Source of the DNA: Pyrocephalus nanus | Taxonomy: Eukaryota; Chordata; Aves; Passeriformes; Tyrannidae | Assembly: GCA_038380795.1 (NCBI GenBank) | Contig: CM076266.1 | Coordinates: 45,964,425-46,028,424 of the forward strand | DNA length: 64,000 nucleotides | Direction: 5' to 3' | Shown here: piece by piece, positions 37,140 to 48,459 of the stretch | Numbering within the stretch: position 1 is the stretch's first letter | Layout of the letters: each line of letters begins with the position of its first letter | Position numbers and translations under genes: made by a program | The notes under the pieces: model-generated | The model's database searches: none | What the model was told of the DNA's origin: nothing | What the model saw: only the letters and a program-made list of their open reading frames with translations

Positions 37140-38999
37140 GCCAGAGGTATTTAAAATGTAATTGATTTTGCTTAAAGAAAAGCAATTGAAAGCCCTATGT
37201 ACAATGATGCATTATTATCATGAAGATTTATTGAGGCTGAAAACTAGAGCAAGAAGGCTAACATCCTGCAAATAAACGTTTTTAAGACAAAAAATAAATC
37301 TTAATTACAGAGTTATAAACCATACTTGCCTACTTCCAAGGAAGTAGGGATTCATGTGTTCCTCAGCAGCGTCAGCTGCAGAGTTACTCCCAGCCCCAGC
37401 ACTGCTGTGAGAGGATTATCTGTGCTGTGTGTAGAGGCTCAGCACTGCTTGGGACAACAGGGACAGTTCATCATCCTGGTAAAATTACAGATTGATTGTT
37501 CTACACTCATAATGTTCATCTTGATTTAATATGCTTCATTCCAGTTGCATATTCTGGTTCAGTAGTGGATTGTTTTAAAATAAAAACAGCTGAGAACTCC
37601 TACGGCAGATGAAAACAATGGTAATTGATTAACAGTCTTTATTGTGAAGTTTATTAAAGTTGATGTAATTGATTCTGCTGATTCAAGGTTTCTGCAAATC
37701 TCAGAACAGCTTCTTCAGGAAAATTGGAGTGTGTGCCCTGGGAATTGAACAACTCATGGAGAAAACTAACAAAATAACTTTTTCAAGTAACTTTTCTGGC
37801 TTTCTTAAGTGACCACGATTTACTTCCAACAGAATAGAATGGGACTTACCTTGTTCTCTGCTGCTGTTTCCATATCCAGCATGGGCATGACACTGATGTA
37901 TTTTGAAGCAGGACCACTTGTTCACAAGCAGCCACCTGCCTTCCCCTGAGATCTTCTTAAGTGCTCTTCAAACTTCAGGGGCTGCACATGCTAGAAAAAA
38001 ATGGGACCACCTGAGCAACAAGGTGACTGCAAGTGGAAAAGAAGCAGCAGCTTTGTTCCAAGTGGGAATACAAAGCATGTCATGGCCTACAAGCCCTGAC
38101 AGCTCCAGGATCTGAGCCTGGAAAGGCTCAGCAGAGTAGGAGGTTGACATGAGGACACAGCACCCAGGTGTTGGCATCATGCTGCCTTTTCCTGGAGCCT
38201 CTGTCAACTGCCATCTGCTACTTTCCATCATATCCACTGCAGGTGCCAGGGGATACTGGATAAGCACCACTGAGGAATGAATGCTGGTTGTACTGCCCAT
38301 GTTTGCTGTTGAGAGCATGTGGGGTGGAATAGCCTCAGGGCAGAGGAAGGGCAGTTGGAAGATCCTGTCTTCTCTCAGTGCAGTTCCTAAGGATGATTAC
38401 TCAGAGCAGTAGTAAGACATTAACATAGTAAAGGTGTAGCTGCCAGTGATGGGATCCTCCTAACATTTTCCAGCTTCCTTCCAAGCATTTGCTGTAAATC
38501 CCTTTCTGGTTAGCCTACTTTTACAATTTCTGCTCCTTGTAAATGTCTTATTTTTAAACAAGCCACCATATGGGGAAGGCAGGAAGCAGAGCAACCACCA
38601 GGCTTGCCAACAGCCAAGCAGCAGAGGCTTTGCCTCAGCTGAGAAGCAGAAATGCTGACATGGTCTAGCACCTTGCTGGCCAGCTGAGCACAAACGAGCT
38701 GCTTTCCACTGTCAGCACTGGTGTCCTCCCTCTGCGTGTGCTCAGCGCACGAGCACACACACACAGAGCCTCCCCTGTGACAGGAAACAAGGGTGCCACG
38801 GCCAAACGGGCCCTGCAGGTTCAGCAAGTCTGGCCTTGGGTAACCATCCAGCCACCAGCTCCAAGGCACACTGGCTTTGCAGTCAGTCAGACCTGGGTAT
38901 TCATTAACAGTGCTCTCCTAAGCATAAAATTGACTTTTCCCCTCACTAATTACAAACCAGTATAGCCTTCCCTTTTGAGTTGGATAAGGTACTTACCTG

Positions 39000-39419
39000 C
39001 ACAGGAGTCCTCCCTGCTGGAGAGGGTCCAGAGAAGGGTCACAAAAACAGTCAGGAGCTCCTCTCTGATGACAAAAGGCCAAGAGACCTGGGGCTGTTCA
39101 GCCTGGAGATGAGAAGGCTCCATGACAGTTTGTAAGAAAGACAGAGAGAGAGACTTTGTCAGGACCTAAGGACAAGGGACAAGTTTTGAACCGAAAGAGT
39201 GTAGGGTTTAGACTGCATATGAGGAAGAAAATTTTACAGTGAGAGTGGTGAGATACACTGGGATTGGTTGGCCAGGGAAAGTGACAGATGCCCCATCCCT
39301 GGTAATCTTTAACGTCTAGTTCGAAGGGGTTTTGAAGAACTTGATCTAGTAAAAAAAATGTCCATGGCAGAGGGGGTGGAATAGCAGACCTAAACCATTC
39401 TATGAGTTCATGACACAGG
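39000..39419 (+). mobile_element. CR1 LINE 3' fragment, sense, degraded
   Basis: 'GAGAGGGTCCAGAGAAGGG', 'GGCTGTTCAGCCTGGAGATG', 'ATGAGGAAGAAAATTTTACAG', then 'AACCATTCTATGAGTTCATG' near the end follow the avian CR1 3' order. Many substitutions and small gaps show it is an older copy. Confidence 0.85.
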
Positions 39420-39672
39420 CTGCTATTTGCCAGGCAGAAGTGCACAACTCCCATCAACTGCAGCAAGCTCTAACTCTGTTCTACCATAGCAAAAGCTTGA
39501 TGTGCCCAGCCTTGTAATTAATCCATAGTGGGTTTGAAGTTTTGGCTCCTTGCAAAAAATTACAAAATTTAAATTAAAAAGAGAGAAGCATGCTGTAGCT
39601 TGGCTAGCTGACTCTACCTGCCAGCTATTTACACTGGTTGCTTTTGGAATCTTTACAGGGTAAGGAATATAC

Positions 39673-39674
39673 CA

Positions 39675-39706
<32 letters not shown>

Positions 39707-39725
39707 AGAGAGAGAGAGAAAAAAA
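39673..39725. repeat. A-rich tract merging into (AG)n
   Basis: A run of A with two G interruptions, continuing as AGAGAGAG. It may be the tail of a decayed retroposon, but no element was recognised upstream. Confidence 0.85.
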
Positions 39726-40660
39726 TAGATAAGGGATTTTAGAAGAGACAGCAGATCTACCTAAGCTGTTAAAGAAGTTACAGTCTCTTTAAACAAAAGT
39801 CTTTCATCTATCCCAGAAACCTACTCTGCAGGGTGGGGTTGGGGTTTTTTATCTATTTTATACTTCCACAGCTATTATGGCAGTAGGAAAGGCCCCAGGA
39901 CAGGTGCAGGAAGCCATATGCTTGCTTCATCAACAGGCTGGAGCAAGGTAAAAAACAACTTTAAAAGTACTACACAATTAAATCATCCAACTCTGTCTCC
40001 ATCTAGGTGGGTGGATAACAGCTGGCTGCAGGAAACAAGCATGCTGAATGTAACAGGAGCAGGATCCGACAAGGAAAAAGACCAAACTCCTTCTATTATT
40101 CCAAGTACAATCCTCAAACCCTTGACACATAAAATACAGGAATTGAAATCATGGGCCACTGAAGTAACTGCTTTGCTGTTACAGCTGCATAGTTTCCTGG
40201 GCTGTTTAGGCAGTCTGGGTGGTCCTTCCATCTCTGCCCTGAACTTGAGTACCTGAGGTTCAGAACATCAAAGTCAGACCACAGAGAGCAACCCTCACTT
40301 ATGGCAGGGTGATAGTTTGATGTTTAGAAAGACAGATTTTTAGAAGACAACACAGATTCTGAAGAATGAGACAAGCCCTGGGGGGACTTTCCTGATCTGT
40401 GATTCAGCTGGGTCTTGAGCTGATCTGACCTCTCTGCAAGATCGTCCCTGGATTTGGTGACAGCAGCCATGGATGCAAAGGAGCCAGAGGCTCATAAGTG
40501 ATTTGAGGCTTTTCCCCCAAAATGCCTGTCTGTGCTGTAAAGTCACAGAAGCCTATGCAGGACTAAGGTCTGTGAGCATCCCAAACCCACTTAAATGTGG
40601 GCCCTTTCCAGCTGGAAGAACCTGTACTGGTACTGATCTGGTGAAAACTTGCCTCCCTCC

Positions 40661-40689
40661 AAAAGGAAAAAAAAAAAAAAAAAAGAGAG

Positions 40690-40720
<31 letters not shown>

Positions 40721-40782
40721 CAAAAAAAAAAAAAAAAAAAAAAGAGTAAAACCAAACTTAACCAAACAAAAAAAAAAAAAAA
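40661..40782. repeat. A-rich / (CAAAA)n tract
   Basis: About 120 bp of poly-A, CAAAA units and AGAGTAAAA pieces. It creates artificial lysine-rich (+ strand) and phenylalanine-rich (- strand) open frames. Confidence 0.9.
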
Positions 40783-42209
40783 GTGGCCTGTGGTCACCTC
40801 TACTTGTCACCAAACCACAGCCAACCTCACCTGCAAGATGCAACATATACACAGCCACTGCTGTTCTTCATGTAGGGAATAAAATCTTCTTTTTCTCAGT
40901 TCTTAACCCTCCCTCCTCCTCCCACACTGAGCCTTTGCAGCTTCTGCTTTCGTTTTTAAGGGAAGTGACCCCGATCTCTTAGAGGCAGGAGAACTTTTGG
41001 CTTCACCAGCCTTTGCCAAGTTCATAAGTTACTACTGCTGTGCTTCAAAGCCTGGACAGACATCAGAGTGCACAGGTCCCTCTCACTGCTCGCAGTTTAA
41101 GCCATGGAAAATGCGTTGGGTTTTTTTCCCCCAAAACAAAGTATAAAGGGAAACAAGATTAAAAAGCAAACAGAAGCATTCAGGAAAAAAGGCTGCACTG
41201 ACACTGCATCACAGGTCCCCTCTTGCCCTACCCCTTTTAACAGCCTACTCTATTAGCAAATATTAAATACAACTAAAAATCCATAATGGGTCACATTCTA
41301 CTTGAGATTTGGAGGAGCAGATTGAACTGTCTGTCCTGGGGTGGTTTTTACTGAAGAATGCAACTTAAAGACTGCAGAAGTCTCTAAGTGTTTTGTGTTC
41401 CTTCTCTGTTTCCCATAAATATGCGAAGTATTTAATGCAAGACTTAATTGGGGTTGAGGTACATAATGTTGTTTTCAAGCTGTTATCCAAGTGAAAAAAA
41501 GGAAAGTATTTTAAGATACAAGAAAATGCTTTTATGGTCCCAAAATAAGGCTTGTTGTGTAGCATACAGAACAAGTTCCTTTCTGCAAGGTACAACTGCC
41601 AAAGTGAAGCAAGTGCTTTTCTGCAGGGAAGACTTAATCCAATATATACACCATCAGCAATGACAAAATCTCTATCAAGGAGCCTAAGTTTCTGCACCAG
41701 GGCATATGAAAAGAAACCACCGGACCCTCAAGAGCATCAAGTAGCTTGGGGCCAGTCTTGCTGTGACAGGATGATGTTCCTGTCCCCAGCTCACTGCCAG
41801 AGCTCAGAACACCACCACGGTGCTGCCTGCCTTAAGTCTTGATGGCTGCAGGATACCAGGTCCCATCCTCTTGGTTTGAACAAGGAGGAGACAATATCTC
41901 CCAGACATCAGAGATGGTGGAAAAGATACTCCCACACAGGAGAGGCCGCCAGAGCCCATACTTACCGTGTTGCAAAATGGAGACTCCCATGATGGTGAAG
42001 GCTGAGAGCTGGAGAACAACTCCTGCTCCACTGGCAGACCTGCATCCACAGGACAGAGCCAGAGCCCTGGGGCTGTGTCCCATGAAGCCTCTGGTCTGGA
42101 CAGAGGTACTGGGAGGCAGCAGCAACTGACAGCAGCAGGAAACTCCTGCTGCCAACACCACTGGCCATCTAGGGAGGTCTGCAGCTTGCAGGGACTTGGC
42201 TCCAGGTCA

Positions 42210-42850
42210 CTGTGGAGACACCACTGAGGTCTGTTCAGTCAAGTGTCAAAGTGGTGGCCCAGCTTTGGCAAACAAGGCACAGGGTGATGTGGTCAAGCTC
42301 AACCCCAGAGATGACCAAAGCAAGCCCAAATAAGCAAAGTTTCAAGATCAGAGCCCTATGGGGAACTCTCACAGTACTCTGGGAGACCTGGGTGGCTCCA
42401 AAGAGAGCCATACATAGCCTGAGGAGCAAACAGGAGGAACTGGAGGCTGCATGCAGGTGGCAAGGCTATTATCTCACTGGGATCAGAGCTGTGGTGGGAC
42501 AGCTCACACAGCTGGAACATTGACAGTGCTGGATAGGGGCTCTTTAGGTGGGACCAGACAGGATGGTGAGGAGGGAAACTTGCCCTTTATATGGGAAGGC
42601 ATGGAGGCCTTGGGATGAGATGAGAGCTGACTGGCTCAGGATTAGAAGGCAGATCAGGATGGGTGACATTGTGGTGAGTTCCTGCTGCAAGAGCACCTTC
42701 TTCAGAAAACTCAGAGAAGTCTCTCTCACATTCACAGGCCCAGTTCCCTGGGAGCCTTGAATCACCTGAGATCTCCTGGAGGGACAACTGCCTGAACAAT
42801 CTGCTCCAGCTGACAATTAGGACATTTTTGCTCAAAGGGGTTATATCCAC
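42210..42850 (+). mobile_element. CR1 LINE internal fragment with endonuclease-domain sequence
   Basis: Unlike the other copies, this one matches the 5' part of CR1 ORF2. The frame ending at 42,523 carries IHSLRSKQEELEA and YYLTGI, followed by a decayed WWDSSH-type block (GGTGGGACAGCTCACACAG) typical of the CR1 apurinic-type endonuclease. Further on come 'CAGGATTAGAAGGCAGATCAG', 'GGTGACATTGTGGTGAG', 'CATTCACAGGCCC' and 'GGAGGGACAACTGCCTGAAC', in CR1 order. Stops and frameshifts show it is dead. The left boundary is uncertain and may reach about 41.8 kb. Confidence 0.75.
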
Positions 42851-43590
42851 AAATTGACTTTCCACATCCAAAATATTCTTGCAACTCTATTCAACAGTCC
42901 CTCATCCTTAAGACACATAAATCTTTAGACATTTAGTTTCCCTCAGTGCATTTCCACAGGCACCACAGGGCAGCTACATAAGTACCAGAGACCCCGGGCT
43001 GCTGAGGTGCCCTCACACTGCAGTATTTACGGTATTCCCGTGCAATATTTTCTTCATATCTAGTTTATTGTACAGTCTAGCAGGTACATTTTCTCAGTTT
43101 GTATTACTGAATAAAAAACCAAATCACGCTACAGTGGCATTCAACAGCCTTTCAGTCAGGATGCTACCAAAGAGACAGACTGCAATCTACAGATGGCCTG
43201 ATTTAGAGAACAAATGACATTTATCCAGGCTAATGCTCCTCTAGAGTATTGAAGCATCCACTCACTTTCTAACCCAAAGAACATCCTGTATATAGAAATA
43301 TAGACATACAAGGTTACCCTCCAAATCACGTAAAAGTAAAGCCTAGGCTGCCTTTGCTTTCCCATTGTTTAGCAAGTGCAAGACCTACTGCTACTATCTT
43401 CATCACTCTTCTACCCCTGAAGGTTTAGTATTCCCTTGTACAAGAGGAAAAACAGAAAATCCTCCCTAGAGGAGGGCAGGTTTCTTTGGTACACAATTCA
43501 GAGTGTCCAAACTATCTCCCTGGAATTCTTCACTTGAACCAAAACTAGGAAGTGGCAATTCCTAAAATACACCTACATGTGCCCTCCAAA

Positions 43591-43677
43591 ACATCTCTGT
43601 ACTGTCACAGAGATGTAAAGCTACACCTGAAACTTTTCCCAGCAACTGACACAAAAATGCTGAATGTTTTTCAGCAT
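43591..43677. other. Pair of perfect stem-loops
   Basis: The first, 43,591-43,616, is ACATCTCTGT, loop ACTGTC, ACAGAGATGT (10-bp stem). The second, 43,657-43,677, is ATGCTGAA, loop TGTTT, TTCAGCAT (8-bp stem). They lie in intergenic DNA 40 bp apart with no gene adjacent. Confidence 0.8.
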
Positions 43678-44339
43678 CCTCGAAAGGTACAATGAATTAG
43701 AATCCACAGAAATCACAGAAGCAGATTCAAGCTTTTTTTTTCTTTTCCCTATTTTCTAAAAACATTATTCAGTTTCCAAAGGCAACACTACTTTTTTAAG
43801 TACTTTTTTAACGTTTCACAAGAATGTTCCTCCTTCCCTACGTAACAAGCCCAAAGACACCACCAACCGTATGGAAAGGGAGGCTGCTACTGCCCGAGAA
43901 AGCTCTGTATCATAAGAAACAAGGCAAGACTATAAATTCTTATCCAAATAAAAATCAGAAAGGAAGTAATTGCATCACCCAGCCTTTTGGCACCAAACCT
44001 CAACAGAGAGTCTAATTTCTTTGATTTCTACTCCTTGGAGAAAGGACCTCTGTCCATAAAAATCTCAAGAGCACTCAGATCTCACCTGCAGAAAGCAGCT
44101 GGACACTCAGATTTAGTTAACATGACTGTTAAGCTGAGCAGTTTGGGATTTAGATAATGTTATTTACTTACAACTTATTTGGAGAAGTGGAAGTGCATAC
44201 TGGGTTTCTGTGGCTGGGTTTTGGTAGCAGGGGGATACAGGGGTGGCTTCTGTTAGAAGCTGCTAGAAGCTTCCTCTGTCCCGTGAAGCCAATGCCAGCT
44301 GGCTCCAGGACAGGCATCCTGCCTCTGGCCAAAGCTGAG

Positions 44340-44383
44340 CCAATCAGGAGTGATAGAAACGCCTCTGTGGTAACATATTTAAG
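44340..44383 (+). promoter_or_regulatory. LTR core promoter: CCAAT and TATA-like boxes
   Basis: GAGCCAATCAGG carries a CCAAT box. About 30 bp further, CATATTTAAG is a TATA-like box. The spacing is typical of retroviral U3 promoters and predicts a start near 44,405-44,415. Confidence 0.6.
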
Positions 44384-44504
44384 AACAGAAGGTGGTTGCG
44401 CAGATGAGAATTCCAGCCAAGGAAGAGCAGAGTGAGAACATGGGGACAACACTGCAGACACCAAGGTCAGTGCAGAAGGAGGGGGAGGATTTCCAGGCAT
44501 GAGA

Positions 44505-44735
44505 GCTGAGGCCCTGCAGCCCGTGGTGCAGACCATGGTGGGGCAGCTGTGCCCCTGCAGCCCACGGGGGACCATCGGGGTGCAGAGACCACCCTGCAGC
44601 CCATGGAGGAGCCCACGCTGGAGCAGCTGGATGAATGAAGGAGGCTGTGACCCCTGGGAGGCCCAGGATGGAGCAGGGTCCTGCTGGGGACCTGCAGCCC
44701 GTGGAGCAGTAAGCCCATGCTGGAGCAGGTTTTTT
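44505..44735 (+). repeat. Imperfect tandem repeats inside LTR
   Basis: Units beginning CTGCAGCCC(G/A)(T/C)GG and ending near GGAGCAG recur at about 44,514, 44,554, 44,595 and 44,693, separated by 30-100 bp. The unit looks like a degenerate 30-45 bp minisatellite within the LTR. Confidence 0.7.
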
Positions 44736-45082
44736 CCTGGGTAGGACTTGTGGGGGGACTCACGTCAGTACAGCTCATTCATGAAACACAGCACCCCATG
44801 GAGAAGTGACCCAGGGGACAGCACTTTCATGAAGAACTGTTGCCCAGGGGATGGACTCATGCCAGAAAGGTCCATCAAGGACTCTCTCTGATGGGAGGGA
44901 TCCCACAGGAGCAGGGGAAGGACCCCTCTCCCTGAGCACCAGCAGAAACAACTGCCTGTAATCCCCATTCCCCACCCCCTGCACCACTGGGGGTGAGGGA
45001 GAACATGGAAGGAAGGATGGGTGGGGGGAAGATGTTTTTAAGATTATTTTACTTCTCACTCTTTTGCTCTGATCTCATTAGT

Positions 45083-45088
45083 AATAAA
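45083..45088 (+). terminator. LTR poly(A) signal
   Basis: AATAAA in the 3' third of the LTR, followed by T/G-rich TTTGAGTCTGTTTTG. Confidence 0.7.
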
Positions 45089-47668
45089 TTCAAATATGCC
45101 CACTTTGAGTCTGTTTTGCCTGAGATGGTGATCAGTAACTGAGCTCTCCCAGCTCTTAATTCATAAATCCTCTTTTTTTTTTCTCTCCTCTGTTCACTTG
45201 CAGAGGGGAGTGAGAGAGCAGCTGTAGTGAATACCTGGTGTCTAGCCAGGGTCAACCCACTACAAAGTTATAAACAAAGGTACAAGAAATAGATTACCAT
45301 GGGTATTAGTAAACCTACTTTGCCCTGAGCAAACCCTGTTTCTCAACCAACAGCTGCACAAATCACTGCAAAGTTTACCCACACAGTTCTCTATGCACAC
45401 ACACAAAAATAAAACAAATTAAACCCCTTCAGAACTTAGTTTTCTACAGGCACAGTTATTAGCCTAATTGTGCAACATTAACAAGCTCAGTTTCTAATTC
45501 CAGGGGAAAAAAACCCAAGATTACCCAACCTCCTCTTCTCCCAGGCTTCCAGCTCCTCTGCATCTGAGCTTACAAGCTGCACTTCAAGGCACAAAATTTA
45601 CCAGCAGAACTTGTTACAATCCAAGGTGAAATTTCAACTTGTTCTTAAAAAGGGGATCACCTGTCTACCCAGCTTCATCTGACTGGTCTTCTTCCTTGCT
45701 GACAACTGAATTTGCAGTTTAATTTGTATGTTCACTCACTTCCACTGTGGCCTTTACCAAGGAAGCACTCAATCAGCATTTTCCTCTCAGCCACACTTGA
45801 GTGACACATCAGTTGTGACGTGTTGCACTCCAAAAAGACACCGCCTACTCTCCAGTTTCTTGCTTTCTCTCAATAATTACAGTGTTGTTGAGGAGGTAAC
45901 AAAAATCAAAACAACTAATAAAGCCACTCAACTACAACTATCTCTGCTTTATTGGAGACTCGTTTGCATTTGACAAACCAAAAATTTTCAGAAGCCAAAA
46001 GTTATCCTCAAAGATCTATTCCAGACAGTTTAAGAGATGTGTTAACACCCTAGTTAAAATTACTGTAGCATCCGCTTCTTTAGTAAGGCAAGAATAGTGA
46101 TGATAATTAAAAAACTCCACCTCTTTAAAGTCAACTGAAATGTAAAATGCCTCAAATAATCATGAGCTAGTAAGGCTTACAAAAGCATCTTATTTGAGCA
46201 CATCCTTTCCAAAATCATCTAATTTTAAAAAATCAGTATTGAAAAAGTCCACCTTTGCAAATTGGCCAAGTACTTAATTATGCTTAGTGCTAAAACAAAT
46301 CCATATTTTTAATGCAAATGCATCTATTTTCATTTTCTTACTGCTTTATGATTCCACATCTGTTGAATTTAAAGCTCGTATTTCACATGTACACATTTAC
46401 TAACCAAAACTACATCACTCTTTAACCATCAAGTTAATCATGTCGAACTCCTACAAAGCTTTCCTGTTTTTTCCAGTACTTTGTTCCTATAGCTCTTCCC
46501 TGAGCCTTCTCCAGTCTGTCATAGAGTTTTCCAGGACTGGTTACACTAATGCAAACAGAAACAAGATACACATATATTTTAACTGCGTGACAGTCTCTGA
46601 TCAAACAACCCTCTTCAGCCAAGCACCAAGTATGGATGGCTCTACGTGTAATGCATGTACTTTCCCAGCTTTAACTCACTTTTTCCTTGCATTTATGTTC
46701 TGGAAAGACACAGCAGGAACTTTGGTTATTTCATGTGAGCAGCTACAGATCCCTGTTTGCACGGCCGTATTTTGCAAAGCAAGCCAGGCTACTTTACAAT
46801 AGTAATTGATATTTACTTTTACAAGTTATCTGTCGTCTTCAAGCTGCTTGGGCTTTACTTCAATGTAGGAATGTACAAATCCACTACCGTGGAGTAAAGC
46901 CAGAAGCCAGTTTGCTAAGACTCAATGGTCCTTACTTGCAACTGAATGGATTAGAGATGCTAGATCACAACTTGTGTTTATTTTTTTATTACTCCTTATG
47001 CTTTAATACTGTAAAGATATTAAGACCCTACCCTTGTGCCACTGTCTGGCCCTTCCCAAGAGCTGATTTGTCAGGAAGCCGTAAATCACTTCCCTGACAT
47101 CACTCTGCTTCCTACTATCCATTACTCCCTACCCCCAGTATACATAGCCAAAGGCTCCCCTTACACAGTCCCCCAGTCTCGGAAGAGAGTTCACTTCCAG
47201 AGCCATGAATTACTAGAAAATGTAACATTCAAGTCCAGGAAGATCTTAAAGTCACAAAGCAGGGATTCAAGACAAAATTATTTCATTAGGTCTCTCTTCT
47301 CAGTGCTTTTCAGACTGGTTGTTTTGGCTTTGAGGAAGGCATAGGCAGTAAGTTACAGCACACAAATTAAAAGCGTGGCTTATGTGGGAAAACAACTGTG
47401 ACAAACCAGCCGAGCCTGGGTTCCCAGGGATGTTAAAAGTTGCCCGTGATACAACCTGCATCATCACATCTTTTCAGAAGCAGCTAAACCCTACTGTCAA
47501 AGTACTTCTTGAGAAAATGCCCTCCCACTGAATGACAGTGTGAAACTGCTGCAGCCAAATCCATTTAGGGGACAAGGTGGTCACAAAGCTCTTCCCAGGA
47601 ACCTCTTCAAGCTGACAACAAAATGCTGCTTCTGACTGAAGGACACCAAGCATGTTCATAGCAAGGTG

Positions 47669-47757
47669 GGATCACAGAATATCCTATAGCAAATCCTGAG
47701 TTGGAAAGGTCCCACAAGGACCATCAAAGTCCAACTACTGACCCTACACAGGACTTT
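47669..47757 (-). mobile_element. CR1 LINE 3' end, antisense
   Basis: 'GGATCACAGAATATCC', 'TGAGTTGGAAAGGTCCCACA' and 'CCATCAAAGTCCAACT' are the complement of a common avian CR1 3' terminus, about 90 bp long. Confidence 0.9.
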
Positions 47758-48459
47758 TACTTCAGTTTATGTTTTTAACATAGTCACATAGAAACCCTGT
47801 AATCTTCGGCATACTGAAAACCTAAATTTCCACTGACTGACAACAATAAGCACTAAACCATTCTTGATGGTTATTGCCATAGTGCTCTTCAGTAAACACC
47901 AACTTTGGAGGATTTACATACATTCAAATATTATCCTTCTTCCTTTCCTCGCCCCCCATCTGGAAAGAATTATTCTGCAAGTCAAATGACAATCATTTGA
48001 CTCATACAAAAACAACATGAAACCAAGACTGTCAGTAGATTTATACCACATCCTTTAGGTGTTTAGTTTAGTTTCACATAGTGAAACATATAATGGCTTT
48101 CAAAATTTTCAACAGATAACTTGAAATTAGCCATACCACAAACACGCAGTAGATACACAGTTTCAAATAACCGATTTTTTTTTCTGTGCTGTGAAGAAAT
48201 ACCTCATTATATACAGAAATAAAATGATCTATTTAAAGCATATTTAAGCATTCAACTATTTTTTAGGATTCTCCCCCCAAGGTGGAGCATTATGTAAAAA
48301 TCAAATAATATCTTATTTCAAAGACATAGCATGGTTGACATTATTCTAGATGTAAATCTGGAACAATATTTAACTTCAATCTTATCCCTATGGTTTTTCA
48401 TGCAGTTTCCAAAACAAATAAATGAGCCACTGCTTTTGTGTGTTTTCCCCACCACTTTT

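Larger units (their letters stand above)
44188..45264 (+). mobile_element. Solo LTR of an avian endogenous retrovirus (~1.08 kb)
   Basis: Sense-orientation LTR starting about TGGAAGTGCATACTGGG (start 44,188 or 44,194) and ending GTCAACCCACTACA at 45,264. It has LTR anatomy: a CCAAT box (44,340-44,344), a TATA-like CATATTTAAG (44,374-44,383), a GC-rich tandem-repeat middle (about 44,505-44,735), an AATAAA at 45,083-45,088 and a terminal CA. The sequence resembles LTRs common in neoavian birds, recognised from memory; I would guess an ERVL-like family. No gag, pol or env sequence flanks it, so it is a solo LTR left by recombination. Only a 3-bp AAG is shared by the two flanks, so the target duplication is not resolved. 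Open frames inside it are incidental. Confidence 0.82.
35140..48459. other. Intergenic region between convergent ICA1 and GLCCI1
   Basis: About 13-14 kb between the two gene ends. It holds CR1 fragments (35.26-35.52, 39.00-39.42, 42.21-42.85 and 47.67-47.76 kb), four A-rich tracts (36.70, 37.09, 39.67 and 40.66 kb), one solo LTR (44.19-45.26 kb) and two perfect hairpins near 43.6 kb. No host coding sequence was recognised. The GC-richer stretches at 38.45-38.9 and 41.75-42.2 kb are unassigned and may be decayed repeats. Confidence 0.7.

Noticed and set aside
38460..38869. 119-residue minus-strand open frame
   Set aside because: Low-information, cysteine-rich translation with no domain, no splice context and no promoter signal. 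Likely chance or old repeat.
40473..40982. 169-residue + strand open frame
   Set aside because: It is kept open by A-rich tracts that translate as lysine runs. The flanking parts show no family resemblance.
41804..42168. Overlapping open frames of about 70-110 residues on both strands
   Set aside because: The region is GC-richer and next to CR1 ORF2 sequence. Frames on both strands with no recognisable domain suggest decayed repeat rather than a gene.
44168..44778. Open frames of about 80-135 residues on both strands
   Set aside because: They lie inside the solo LTR and reflect its GC-rich tandem repeats. No retroviral protein domain is present.
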